Assembly (NCBI RefSeq): GCF_000368685.1
Contig: NZ_KB849623.1
Coordinates: forward strand, 62,001-126,000
DNA length: 64,000 bases
DNA from: Acinetobacter baylyi DSM 14961 = CIP 107474
GTDB lineage: Bacteria; Pseudomonadota; Gammaproteobacteria; Pseudomonadales; Moraxellaceae
Direction of reading: 5' to 3'
Below are positions 18,507 through 26,060 of this stretch, in pieces. The stretch's first letter is position 1; each line of letters opens with the position of its first letter. The notes under the pieces were generated by a model. The model saw only the letters and a program-made list of their open reading frames with translations. It did no database searches and was not told the DNA's origin. Made by a program: the position numbers and the translations under genes.

Positions 18507-20079
18507 AAAGCTGCTCCTGTTGCTGCATCCAATCTGCATTAGACAGCTCAAAATGGGCAAAACGATCAACAATCTGTTGCAATTCGGTTTGTAATGGTCG
18601 GTCTTCGATCACCAGTGCAAGACTGTGTAAGGTCCATGCACTAAATGCACGGAGGGTTGGACTTAATTGTTGTGCCAACTGCTTCAAATGTATTGCCTGT
18701 ATACTGGCACAGCACAGTGCAGCCATCACTTGTTCAGTCAATACAATAATTCGTGTCGCATCACGCGCAGCAATGGTGCCCATACTGACTTTATCCTGAT
18801 TATGACACTCGGTAGATCGTGAGAAGATCGATGCCGACAAAGTCTGTTTTAATGCCTCAGCCGTCCATGCAGATACGCCAATCTGTACCGCCTTGAATCC
18901 ATGATTCAGCGGTAAACGTTCCGCGGTTGCACCTGTCAGGTTGCGCGGCAGACCATGATTCATTTTGTGATCGACCAATTGTGCCAACTGACGATCCATC
19001 AGGTCTGCAATATTTGCGATCATGATTTTCAAACTGTCCATCGCCTGTGCAATATGCCCGCCATAGAAATGTCCACCATGCAGCACTCTCAAATTCACAG
19101 GATCAATCAGCGGGTTGTCATTGCTAGAATTCAATTCATTTTCGATAAACTGACGTAGCCAGACTTTTGAATCTTCAAATACACCAATCACATGCGGCGC
19201 ACAGCGCAGCGAATAACGATCTTGTAATCGTGGGCTTTGATGTGCGGTTTGTACCTCGCTGTTAAGCCAGTCACGCAATTGGGCTGCAATTTTTTGCTGA
19301 CCTGTATGCGGCTTCTGAGCAAACAACACCTCATCAAAATGTGTCGGATTACCTTCGAGTGCCAGTACATTGATTGCTGTGACTAATGTGGCTGTCTGTG
19401 CAATCTGTTCAGCCCGCTTATAATTTAAACAAGCGATTGCGGTCATCACCGCAGTGCCATTCATCAAGGCCAAACCTTCTTTAGGACGCAAGGTTAAAGG
19501 CTGGATAGCTTTTTGCTGATACACCTGTTGCACAGGAATAATCTTGCCTTGGTAATACACCTCTCGCTCACCGACCAATACTCCAGCGATATAAGATAAC
19601 GGTGTCAGATCACCACTTGCCCCTACCGAGCCCTCGGAAGGAATTACAGGAATCACATTTTCATTGAGCAACCACACTAGACGTTCCAGCAATGCCAATG
19701 AAACACCAGAATAACCACGTGCCAGCGAACAGAGTCGTGTAATGACCACAGCGCGTGCAGTCACCAGATCCAGATTTTGCCCAAGTCCACAACCATGAAA
19801 GCGTGAAAGCTGTAGCGGCAGTTCATGCACTTGATGAGTCGGCACTTCGACCAGACAAGAATCTCCATAACCTGTGGTCACCCCATAAATGACGCCTTCT
19901 TCTTGAAGCAAAGTATCCAGAAAATCTGCACCTTTCTGAATCAAATCGCGCCAGTCTTGTTGTTCAGGTAATGCAACACGGCACTTTGCCTGAGCCACAC
20001 GAACAACATCTTCAATACTCAAAGGCTCTAAGCCAACCGTCAGTGTCTGCGGCTGGGTGATATTCAAAGTCGTATTCAC
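18496..20079 (-). CDS. Aromatic amino acid ammonia-lyase (HAL/PAL/TAL family)
   Basis: A 527-residue enzyme that eliminates ammonia from an aromatic amino acid. The Ala-Ser-Gly triad that forms the MIO electrophile is present (SVGASGDLTPL, about 154-156), as are YGVTTGYGDS and SRSTECHNQDKVS. The residue pair that reads the substrate ring is Phe-His (LSRFHGCGLG, about 94-95) instead of the Ser-His of histidine ammonia-lyases. It is therefore more likely to use tyrosine or phenylalanine, giving coumarate or cinnamate as APE starter; this is inference from a by-eye alignment. The start is GTG 20079, 1 nt after the acyltransferase stop. No hut genes are nearby. Confidence 0.88.
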   Translation of the reverse strand: MNTTLNITQPQTLTVGLEPLSIEDVVRVAQAKCRVALPEQQDWRDLIQKGADFLDTLLQEEGVIYGVTTGYGDSCLVEVPTHQVHELPLQLSRFHGCGLGQNLDLVTARAVVITRLCSLARGYSGVSLALLERLVWLLNENVIPVIPSEGSVGASGDLTPLSYIAGVLVGEREVYYQGKIIPVQQVYQQKAIQPLTLRPKEGLALMNGTAVMTAIACLNYKRAEQIAQTATLVTAINVLALEGNPTHFDEVLFAQKPHTGQQKIAAQLRDWLNSEVQTAHQSPRLQDRYSLRCAPHVIGVFEDSKVWLRQFIENELNSSNDNPLIDPVNLRVLHGGHFYGGHIAQAMDSLKIMIANIADLMDRQLAQLVDHKMNHGLPRNLTGATAERLPLNHGFKAVQIGVSAWTAEALKQTLSASIFSRSTECHNQDKVSMGTIAARDATRIIVLTEQVMAALCCASIQAIHLKQLAQQLSPTLRAFSAWTLHSLALVIEDRPLQTELQQIVDRFAHFELSNADWMQQQEQLYAG

Positions 20080-20080
20080 G

Positions 20081-21004
20081 CTACTTCGTCCAAAAATGAT
20101 AAAAGTTAAACCACTGATAAGGCGCACGCAGGCAATGTTGTTCTAATAAATGCACATATCGTTTGGTGATCTCTTGCATGGCATGTTGTCGTGTCTGACG
20201 GGGCAAATTCACCACATCAGCAAGTTTATGAATATGTACCTGAAACTGTTGCTGCTCACGATAACAAAACACGGCCAGCACAGGCACTTTCAGCAAATTT
20301 GCCAGAATCCAAGCGCCTTGTGGCCATATTGCTTCTTTACCCAAAAATTCAATATGTTGGACGCGATCTGAATGCACAGGTGCCCGATCTGCTGCCACAA
20401 TGACCCATTCACCTTGCTGCATTTTTTCTTCAAGTAAAATCGCGGTTTCTAGCCCGAGTTCATCGACCGAGATTAAATTAACATCCACCTGATCATTGAG
20501 CTTTTTTAAAAATGCATTAAATTGTGTGGCATGCTTTTGATACACCAACACATTAATTTTCTGTGGATGTTCAGCTTTGATAGCACGCAATAATTCAATA
20601 TTACCAAAATGAGAGACCACCAGCAGTGTGCCCTTTTGATAGGCTTGCTGAAAATGCTCATGCCCCAACAATTGTAATTGCTGCTCGGGGATCTGACCAA
20701 GCCAGCCCTCCATCTTATCCAGAATACTGAGTCCAAACTGCATAAAATGTTGATAACTATTGATCCAGGTGGGCGTTGCAGAAAAAGGAGATTGCTGACC
20801 TGCGAAATCATGCAATTGACGTAAATAAGTCAGCGATGCTTCACGCGCTGTCACCGCAAACATCCAGTACCACAAAATAATAAAATACAAAATCGCCTTA
20901 CACAGCCAGCGCCCACCCAAACGATAGAAATACAGAACCAGGGTGAGTAAGCCTAGGCCACCACGCTCTTTGGTCTGGTTCCAGTGTTGGGTCTGGCGTT
21001 GCAT
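20081..21004 (-). CDS. LpxL/HtrB-like lipid acyltransferase (C-terminal half of ApeJ)
   Basis: A 307-residue acyltransferase of the LpxL/LABLAT group. It has an N-terminal membrane segment (about 28-52), then the active-site H-x4-E/D-like motif VVSHFGNIELLRA (about 131-143), VIVAADRAP and WPQGAWILANLLKVPVLAVF. It would acylate the sugar or lipid part of the APE product. In other clusters the glycosyltransferase and acyltransferase are one protein, ApeJ; here two genes are 2 bp apart. The start MQRQTQHWNQTKERGGLG is at ATG 21004. Confidence 0.85.
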   Translation of the reverse strand: MQRQTQHWNQTKERGGLGLLTLVLYFYRLGGRWLCKAILYFIILWYWMFAVTAREASLTYLRQLHDFAGQQSPFSATPTWINSYQHFMQFGLSILDKMEGWLGQIPEQQLQLLGHEHFQQAYQKGTLLVVSHFGNIELLRAIKAEHPQKINVLVYQKHATQFNAFLKKLNDQVDVNLISVDELGLETAILLEEKMQQGEWVIVAADRAPVHSDRVQHIEFLGKEAIWPQGAWILANLLKVPVLAVFCYREQQQFQVHIHKLADVVNLPRQTRQHAMQEITKRYVHLLEQHCLRAPYQWFNFYHFWTK

Positions 21005-21006
21005 GT

Positions 21007-21744
21007 TTAGGCCTTAATCTTTTGTTTTAAGAGTTTGGGGAATCGCCATAGCATCCCCGCGAACAAACGGGCATGCGCCTGACTCATTCCGACATTGTCA
21101 CGCCATGCATGAAAATGAGAAATACCATGTTCTGGATAGATCACAGCTGTCGGCACATTTATAAATGCGAGATTTTCCCATTTCAGACGGACCAGAATTT
21201 CACTATCAAAGCCCATACGTGGCTGAAACTTGGCCTGCTTGATGACCTTTAAAGTGGGTCCGAGCGGATAAACTCGAAAGCCACACATACTGTCCTTAAT
21301 CTCAAAAGACAGGCTATTGATCCAGACCCAGACGTGAGTTAAATAACGTCCATACAATCTCTTTTTAGGAATCGATGCATCAAAAATGGGTTGTCCAATA
21401 ATGACTTTTTCTGGGTATTGCTGCGACAACTGTAAAAACTGCTCGACATCCGCCCACTGGTGCTGACCATCACAATCGATTTGCAAGGCATGACTGAGTC
21501 CAAGCTGATCAGCATAGTGTAGCCCAGTGATCACCGCCTGTCCTTTACCTTGATTATAAGCATGCTCAACCAGATGTACTTGAGTATAGCTCTGATCCAG
21601 CACTCTAAGCTTAGTGCTACATTCTTCATTACTGCCATCATTAACCAAAATCATAGGCAATTGATAACGGCTTAAAGTTTCCACCAACTGATCCAGATAG
21701 TGCGGATGATTAAACACTGGAATAATAAAACCATAAGCTGTCAT
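21007..21744 (-). CDS. Family 2 glycosyltransferase (N-terminal half of ApeJ)
   Basis: A 245-residue GT-A fold glycosyltransferase. GFIIPVFNHPHYLDQLVETL opens the nucleotide-sugar fold, ILVNDGS (about 32-38) binds the nucleotide, and ALQIDCDGQHQ carries the D-x-D metal site. It resembles dolichyl-phosphate mannosyltransferase-type GT2 enzymes but lacks their C-terminal helices. It overlaps the ligase-dehydratase gene by 4 nt (ATGA). It probably glycosylates a carrier of the aryl polyene; the sugar is unknown. Confidence 0.87.
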   Translation of the reverse strand: MTAYGFIIPVFNHPHYLDQLVETLSRYQLPMILVNDGSNEECSTKLRVLDQSYTQVHLVEHAYNQGKGQAVITGLHYADQLGLSHALQIDCDGQHQWADVEQFLQLSQQYPEKVIIGQPIFDASIPKKRLYGRYLTHVWVWINSLSFEIKDSMCGFRVYPLGPTLKVIKQAKFQPRMGFDSEILVRLKWENLAFINVPTAVIYPEHGISHFHAWRDNVGMSQAHARLFAGMLWRFPKLLKQKIKA

Positions 21745-23423
21745 GTCGAACGCTCCTCACCTGCAATCTTTAGCGCAAATAGCAAGCGTCCAGATGCCAT
21801 GGTTTGATCTTGCTGGTGCAGCTCGAAACTGATTTTATGTTGCTTACGTGTCAATTTCATCGCGATCACACTATAAGGCACAATCACATGCTGAAACTTA
21901 AGTTGCTCATAGCCACTACACCAGTCCAGATCGGCCCAAATCTGTTTGGCAAAAGCCTCAACAAAACCAATCTGCCCGACACCAGGATAAATCGGTTGTG
22001 TTGGGAAATGCCCTTTAAAACATTCCAGTTCTGGTGAAAATTCAAGTGTCCAGCAATGCTCGTTTTCAAGTGCTGTACGTTGTAAAACAACGGGATATAG
22101 CATCGGCTGAAACAAACTTTTTAAATAATGTTTATCTCGCTTGGACTGACTATTGTGCGGAATATCCGTGAGAAAACGCCAAAGACGCGGAATCGCAATG
22201 CGCTCAAGACCATGGGATAACTGGTGTTTTAACTGCGATACAAACTGGCGCTTGCCCAACTGCTTTAAAGATGCACGTGCATCAGCGTTGAGTACCACGA
22301 TGCAGGCGAGAAGCTGCCGTTGCTCATGCTCAACCACCAAGGCATGACACTGCTCAACCTGAGGTTGTGACTGAATCCCCTGCTCAATTGCATCCAGACT
22401 CAGCCGCTTTTCTTCAAGCTTGATTAAACGATCTGCACGACCTAAAAGTTCAAAGCCGAGTGTGGTATTGTCTAATTGCTGCCATTGTGCCAAATCGCCT
22501 GTTTCAATCCATTGCTCGGTATAAGCATGCGCCGTTTTAACCTGCAAATGTGCTTGCTCAATCTGGATATCAACATCAGCAAAAGCCTGCCATGCGGCAT
22601 GATCCTGATGTCGATAAGCAATACCACCCGTCTCGGAGCTTCCCAGAATTTCAGTAATGGCATCATTCAGTTGAGGTCGGATTCCAGACTCCAGCTTGCC
22701 ACCTGAAGAAAACACAGCTTCACACGCTTGCAATACCATATCTTTATTCCAGCGTTTTAATAATGCTGGACTGGAGATCACATAATTTTGCCTATTAGAC
22801 GTAGTGAAGCGCTGTTGCATGATCACCACATCTTCCGGGAATCCCAATTGTGGACTGTAAAAACATCGTCCCGTGGCAAGTGGCCAGAGCACTTTAAACA
22901 GTAAACCATAGATATGCTGGTGACTCACAGTTGCCAGCGCAATGCTGTTCTCGGCTAAACCAAAAGTCTGGTCTAGTCCCTGTACTTCAGAGAGTAATTG
23001 CGCCAAATTTCGCTCAATACGTTTGGGCTGTCCTGTCGAACCTGATGTATAAAAATCGATATGTGCCTGATTGAGTGTTTCAGTGTTCCATTCAGGAATT
23101 GGTATCATCTGTACTGGTGAAATACTCAACTGACGTGAGAGAAAGTGAATGTCCTGCCTACGAAAGTCTTGTTCTAGCTGTGCGACACGATTTGGTGGAA
23201 GAAGGATACGTTTCTTGGCGACCAGCCCTGCAAATAACAGGACTAAAAAATCATAACTGTCCTGTTCCCATAACGCCCAGACAGATTGGGGGGATGGTTG
23301 AATCCAGGCCGCCTGTGCTGCAACATCCTGCCAAAACTCTGCAAAAGAAATTGCTTTTAGTTGAGCATTGATCGCCAAGGTTCGGGGTGACCGAATAAAA
23401 TCATTCAAGTGATTGTTCATCAT
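21741..23423 (-). CDS. Fused acyl/aryl-ACP ligase and 3-hydroxyacyl-ACP dehydratase (ApeH-ApeI)
   Basis: 560 residues, two domains. Residues about 1-430 are an AMP-forming ligase: P-loop-like FYTSGSTGQPKR (about 130-141), SSETGGIAYR, and a late ETGDLAQW / GRADRLIKLEEKRLS hinge. It should activate the aryl starter acid and load it on the carrier protein. Residues about 440-560 are a hot-dog dehydratase: FKGHFPTQPIYPGVGQIGF (catalytic His about 472) matches the FabZ/FabA G-H-F-P-x-x-P-x-x-P-G-V core. In the APE clusters I know, these are two genes, apeH and apeI. The frame is continuous with no stop, so this is a real fusion. It overlaps apeG at its start (ATG 23423 or 23420). Confidence 0.88.
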   Translation of the reverse strand: MMNNHLNDFIRSPRTLAINAQLKAISFAEFWQDVAAQAAWIQPSPQSVWALWEQDSYDFLVLLFAGLVAKKRILLPPNRVAQLEQDFRRQDIHFLSRQLSISPVQMIPIPEWNTETLNQAHIDFYTSGSTGQPKRIERNLAQLLSEVQGLDQTFGLAENSIALATVSHQHIYGLLFKVLWPLATGRCFYSPQLGFPEDVVIMQQRFTTSNRQNYVISSPALLKRWNKDMVLQACEAVFSSGGKLESGIRPQLNDAITEILGSSETGGIAYRHQDHAAWQAFADVDIQIEQAHLQVKTAHAYTEQWIETGDLAQWQQLDNTTLGFELLGRADRLIKLEEKRLSLDAIEQGIQSQPQVEQCHALVVEHEQRQLLACIVVLNADARASLKQLGKRQFVSQLKHQLSHGLERIAIPRLWRFLTDIPHNSQSKRDKHYLKSLFQPMLYPVVLQRTALENEHCWTLEFSPELECFKGHFPTQPIYPGVGQIGFVEAFAKQIWADLDWCSGYEQLKFQHVIVPYSVIAMKLTRKQHKISFELHQQDQTMASGRLLFALKIAGEERST

Positions 23424-23967
23424 TATGGTGTAAACGTCGATAACGTTTTCTTAATATAAATTCGCCAAGTAAAAGAATCCCCATCAACACATAGGAGATA
23501 AAACCATTATAAATGACCCAGATTTGGGTCGACATCCATATGACCGTACACCATGCAATACTGGCATTGATCAGAAAAAAACCGCACCATATCATGGTGA
23601 CTTTTCGCGTCCACTGCACACCCGACTCAGGTAAATCGGGTTCCATAATCCGTGCAAAGCGTTCAATCATAGAGGGTGGTCGCCATAATGTAGAAGCAAA
23701 AATGCAAAATGCACCTAAACTCATCAATACAGGATAGACCTTCAACCAAGCATGATCATTGAGGATTAAACTTAAGCTGCCGCACAACACAGCAAATGCA
23801 GTTAATGGCCACAATAATGAATTAGATTTGCTGAGGAATCGAATCAGTCCTATCCCAATCAATAGCAAACTCGCCACATAGAAATGTCCATGCGCCAGAC
23901 TCCACCCTACAATAAATGGATACGCGATAAAGCATATCGCGATGATCCATTTGAATAGGCTGTTCAT
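23401..23967 (-). CDS. apeG: Membrane protein ApeG (COG4648-like)
   Basis: A 188-residue inner-membrane protein with about six hydrophobic helices and a conserved-looking cytoplasmic loop LWRPPSMIERFARIMEPDLPESG. It starts at ATG 23967, overlapping the apeF stop by 1 nt. Membrane proteins of this type stand between the carrier-protein genes and the ligase gene in APE clusters. Its biochemical role is unknown. Confidence 0.8.
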   Translation of the reverse strand: MNSLFKWIIAICFIAYPFIVGWSLAHGHFYVASLLLIGIGLIRFLSKSNSLLWPLTAFAVLCGSLSLILNDHAWLKVYPVLMSLGAFCIFASTLWRPPSMIERFARIMEPDLPESGVQWTRKVTMIWCGFFLINASIAWCTVIWMSTQIWVIYNGFISYVLMGILLLGEFILRKRYRRLHHNDEQSLE

Positions 23968-24212
23968 TAGGCCGTCATATTTTGAATGACAGTCACGACA
24001 TCATGTACTGTACGAACATTTTTAAAATCTTCAGGTTTGACTTGCTTACCTGTTAACTCTTTAATTTTTACAATCAAATCAACAGCATCAATACTATCAA
24101 CATCCAGATCAGAATAAAGATTTGAATCGAGTTGAATCGTTTCTGGTTCAATCTCGAATAAATCTTCCATCCATTCACGCAAAGTAGAAAGAATGTGTTC
24201 TTGACTTAACAT
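23967..24212 (-). CDS. apeF: Acyl carrier protein ApeF
   Basis: An 81-residue carrier protein. The phosphopantetheine attachment site is Ser in LDVDSIDAVDL (about 40-44), in the usual D-S-[IL] context at the start of helix 2. The ribosome binding site is AAGAGG. It is one of two tandem carrier proteins, the normal number for APE clusters, and would be activated by the transferase at 8470-9120. Confidence 0.93.
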   Translation of the reverse strand: MLSQEHILSTLREWMEDLFEIEPETIQLDSNLYSDLDVDSIDAVDLIVKIKELTGKQVKPEDFKNVRTVHDVVTVIQNMTA

Positions 24213-24221
24213 AGCGACCTC

Positions 24222-24482
24222 TTATGCTTTTTGTTGTGCTTCAACCAAAGTCACCAAACTTTGGATTGAACGAAAATGCTGCTTGGTTTCATCCGATTCC
24301 GCATTTAAATGAATGTGATAACGCTTCTTCAGCGCAAGTCCCAACTCAAGGGCATCAATCGAATCAAGGCCAAGTCCATCACCAAATAGAGGTGCGGTCT
24401 CATCGATATCCTGAATCTGGATATCTTCAAGGGCCAAAACATCAATAATCATCTGTTTTATTTCATCAGCAAGATTGCTCAT
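24222..24482 (-). CDS. apeE: Acyl carrier protein ApeE
   Basis: An 86-residue carrier protein. The modified Ser lies in GLGLDSIDALELG (about 40). Acidic helix 1 (DVLALEDIQIQDID) and the helix 3 region are typical. It overlaps the acyltransferase stop by 4 nt (ATGA) and is followed 9 bp later by apeF. Which of the two carries the starter and which the extender cannot be told from sequence. Confidence 0.93.
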   Translation of the reverse strand: MSNLADEIKQMIIDVLALEDIQIQDIDETAPLFGDGLGLDSIDALELGLALKKRYHIHLNAESDETKQHFRSIQSLVTLVEAQQKA

Positions 24483-25276
24483 TGGGATAACTCATGCTTA
24501 AAAAAGTGTTGTAAATACTGATTTAATAGTCGTACATTTTTAGGATTTACGCTCAAATCAGTTAAGGCATCTGAAATGGAAATTGCATCTAACACCTTTA
24601 TTTCAATATGAAAAGGTTTTGATGGAATGTGATACCATTTTTCGTTTTTGGTTAATGTGGTGGGTGTACAGCGAATCAGCACTGGTCGAATCGGCACATT
24701 GGCTCGAATCGCAATGTTGGCAGCACCTCGCTGAAACTCATTAATCTGTTCATCTTTCTGGGTTCGAGTTCCTTCTGGAAAAATTAACAGAGAAGCGGCA
24801 TTATTTTGCTGTAAACGTGTCACGCAATCATGAATAAATTGATTAGATCCTGCATTTAAAATGTAACCTGCGCTACGTACAGGCCCACTTGTAAAAGGAT
24901 TAGACCAGAGAGACTCTTTCACGACACAGTTGGCCTGTTGCATCAATCCAATCAAAATCACCACATCAATGAGCGTCGGATGATTTGCAATCACCAATTC
25001 CTGACGGCTCTGCTGTAACTTTTCCAGACCTTCTACCGAATACGTCATAATACCGAGCTTAACCATCATCTCGGTAAAGCCTTTAAAGCTGGTTTTAATG
25101 ACTTTTTGGGCACGTTGCTGACGCGTATGAGGATCCCGTGTGGAGATATTGACGAGCGGAGCAATCACGGTTGCTATCGTCATTCCTCCAATGCCAAAAC
25201 TGGCAAAGCTCAAGCCTGTCGCACCGACACGCCAGACGTAATTTGCTTTTTGCTTTATTGTTTTTAACTTGAGCAT
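24479..25276 (-). CDS. apeD: 1-acyl-glycerol-3-phosphate acyltransferase-like protein ApeD
   Basis: A 265-residue PlsC-type acyltransferase. It has a membrane segment near the N-terminus (about 18-40), the catalytic H-x4-D as NHPTLIDVVILIG (about 95), and FPEGTRTQ as the acceptor-binding box (about 167-174), followed by VPIRPVLIRCTP. It probably acylates a lipid anchor for the polyene. Start ATG 25276 has AGGA at 8-nt spacing; ATG 25285 is possible. The gene overlaps apeC. Confidence 0.87.
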   Translation of the reverse strand: MLKLKTIKQKANYVWRVGATGLSFASFGIGGMTIATVIAPLVNISTRDPHTRQQRAQKVIKTSFKGFTEMMVKLGIMTYSVEGLEKLQQSRQELVIANHPTLIDVVILIGLMQQANCVVKESLWSNPFTSGPVRSAGYILNAGSNQFIHDCVTRLQQNNAASLLIFPEGTRTQKDEQINEFQRGAANIAIRANVPIRPVLIRCTPTTLTKNEKWYHIPSKPFHIEIKVLDAISISDALTDLSVNPKNVRLLNQYLQHFFKHELSQ

Positions 25277-25881
25277 TTTTGCCATCCTAGCAATTTTGAT
25301 CGATTTTTATCTTGCCAAAAATGATAAAAATCGATGACATCGAGTTGATCAGTTTGCTCAATTGACAACAGTTTAATATTGGCCTGGTTTAAACTTAATA
25401 CTGTAGATAGGGCAAATGGTTCAAAATCTTCCCGATCCTGATAAATATCAGGTAAAGCTGCCTCGTAATATACCAGTAACACCTGTTGAATGTCAGGCTG
25501 TGCTTTTAAAATCGCATAGGCTTCAATCATTGCCTGAGTCCATGAACAGCTCAGACTCGTCGATACCGTTTCATCCTTACACAAGATGGAATACAAGCCA
25601 GCAATTGCGTTATGTACAGAAGTCGAAAACTGGGTGGGTGATGGGGTCTGCTCCGTTAGCACATCCTTTAAAATATTTAAGGTTTTGGCTTCATCACCAT
25701 AACGGGAAGCCCAAACGATATAATCAACAGATTGCTGTTGCTTTGCCTCAGAGGCAGCACTCAATGCTAACTTGGCTAAAGCAGAAAGCCGACGTCGTTG
25801 GATGGCTGGAATATGTTCAAGCACAGGTAGGCCTTGTTGAGCATCATAAACTCTTAAGTTAGAAAGATGAAGTTGCAGCAT
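25264..25881 (-). CDS. apeC: Chain-length factor ApeC (truncated ketosynthase homologue)
   Basis: 205 residues that match only the N-terminal half of a beta-ketoacyl synthase (Ketoacyl-synt_2 type): VWASRYGDEAKTLNIL, FSTSVHNAIAGLYSI, then SLSCSWTQAMIEAYAIL in the place of the active-site loop. The Cys sits one residue after the catalytic position and both active-site His of ketosynthases are absent, so it cannot condense on its own. In characterised APE systems ApeC pairs with ApeO. It is the first gene of the operon, about 55 bp after the -10 box. Confidence 0.85.
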   Translation of the reverse strand: MLQLHLSNLRVYDAQQGLPVLEHIPAIQRRRLSALAKLALSAASEAKQQQSVDYIVWASRYGDEAKTLNILKDVLTEQTPSPTQFSTSVHNAIAGLYSILCKDETVSTSLSCSWTQAMIEAYAILKAQPDIQQVLLVYYEAALPDIYQDREDFEPFALSTVLSLNQANIKLLSIEQTDQLDVIDFYHFWQDKNRSKLLGWQKCSS

Positions 25882-25935
25882 GCTCGACCGTGCCTTGAAT
25901 AATCAAATGAACAAAACATAAAAATTTGGAGCGAA

Positions 25936-25963
25936 ATTATACCACTAGTACTTAAATTAACAA
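25936..25963 (-). promoter_or_regulatory. Promoter of the aryl polyene operon
   Basis: On the minus strand TTGTTA (25958-25963) and a perfect TATAAT (25936-25941) are separated by 16 bp. The start of transcription would be near 25929, giving a leader of roughly 48 nt before the apeC ATG. The region is AT-rich. No operator-like repeat was recognised. Confidence 0.7.
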
Positions 25964-26020
25964 AAAATTACGTTTTATTTTCTTTAAGATATTATTTAAT
26001 AAAAATAAATACAGTGTATA

Positions 26021-26047
26021 AAAAAGCCCCGAACATTTTCGGGGCTT
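26021..26047 (-). terminator. Terminator of der
   Basis: A 10-bp stem AAGCCCCGAA / TTCGGGGCTT with a 4-nt loop and a T-tract on the minus strand, 13 bp past the der stop. It separates the housekeeping operon from the aryl polyene operon. Confidence 0.9.
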
Positions 26048-26060
26048 AGCAATTTGGTAA

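Noticed and set aside
18496..20079. Assignment of the ammonia-lyase as HutH of histidine catabolism
   Set aside because: No hutU/hutI/hutG neighbours, Phe-His instead of Ser-His at the selectivity site, and location inside the pigment operon.
25416..25862. 148-codon open frame antisense to apeC
   Set aside because: It lies wholly inside a well-supported ketosynthase-like gene in the packed operon; no ribosome site or recognisable motif.
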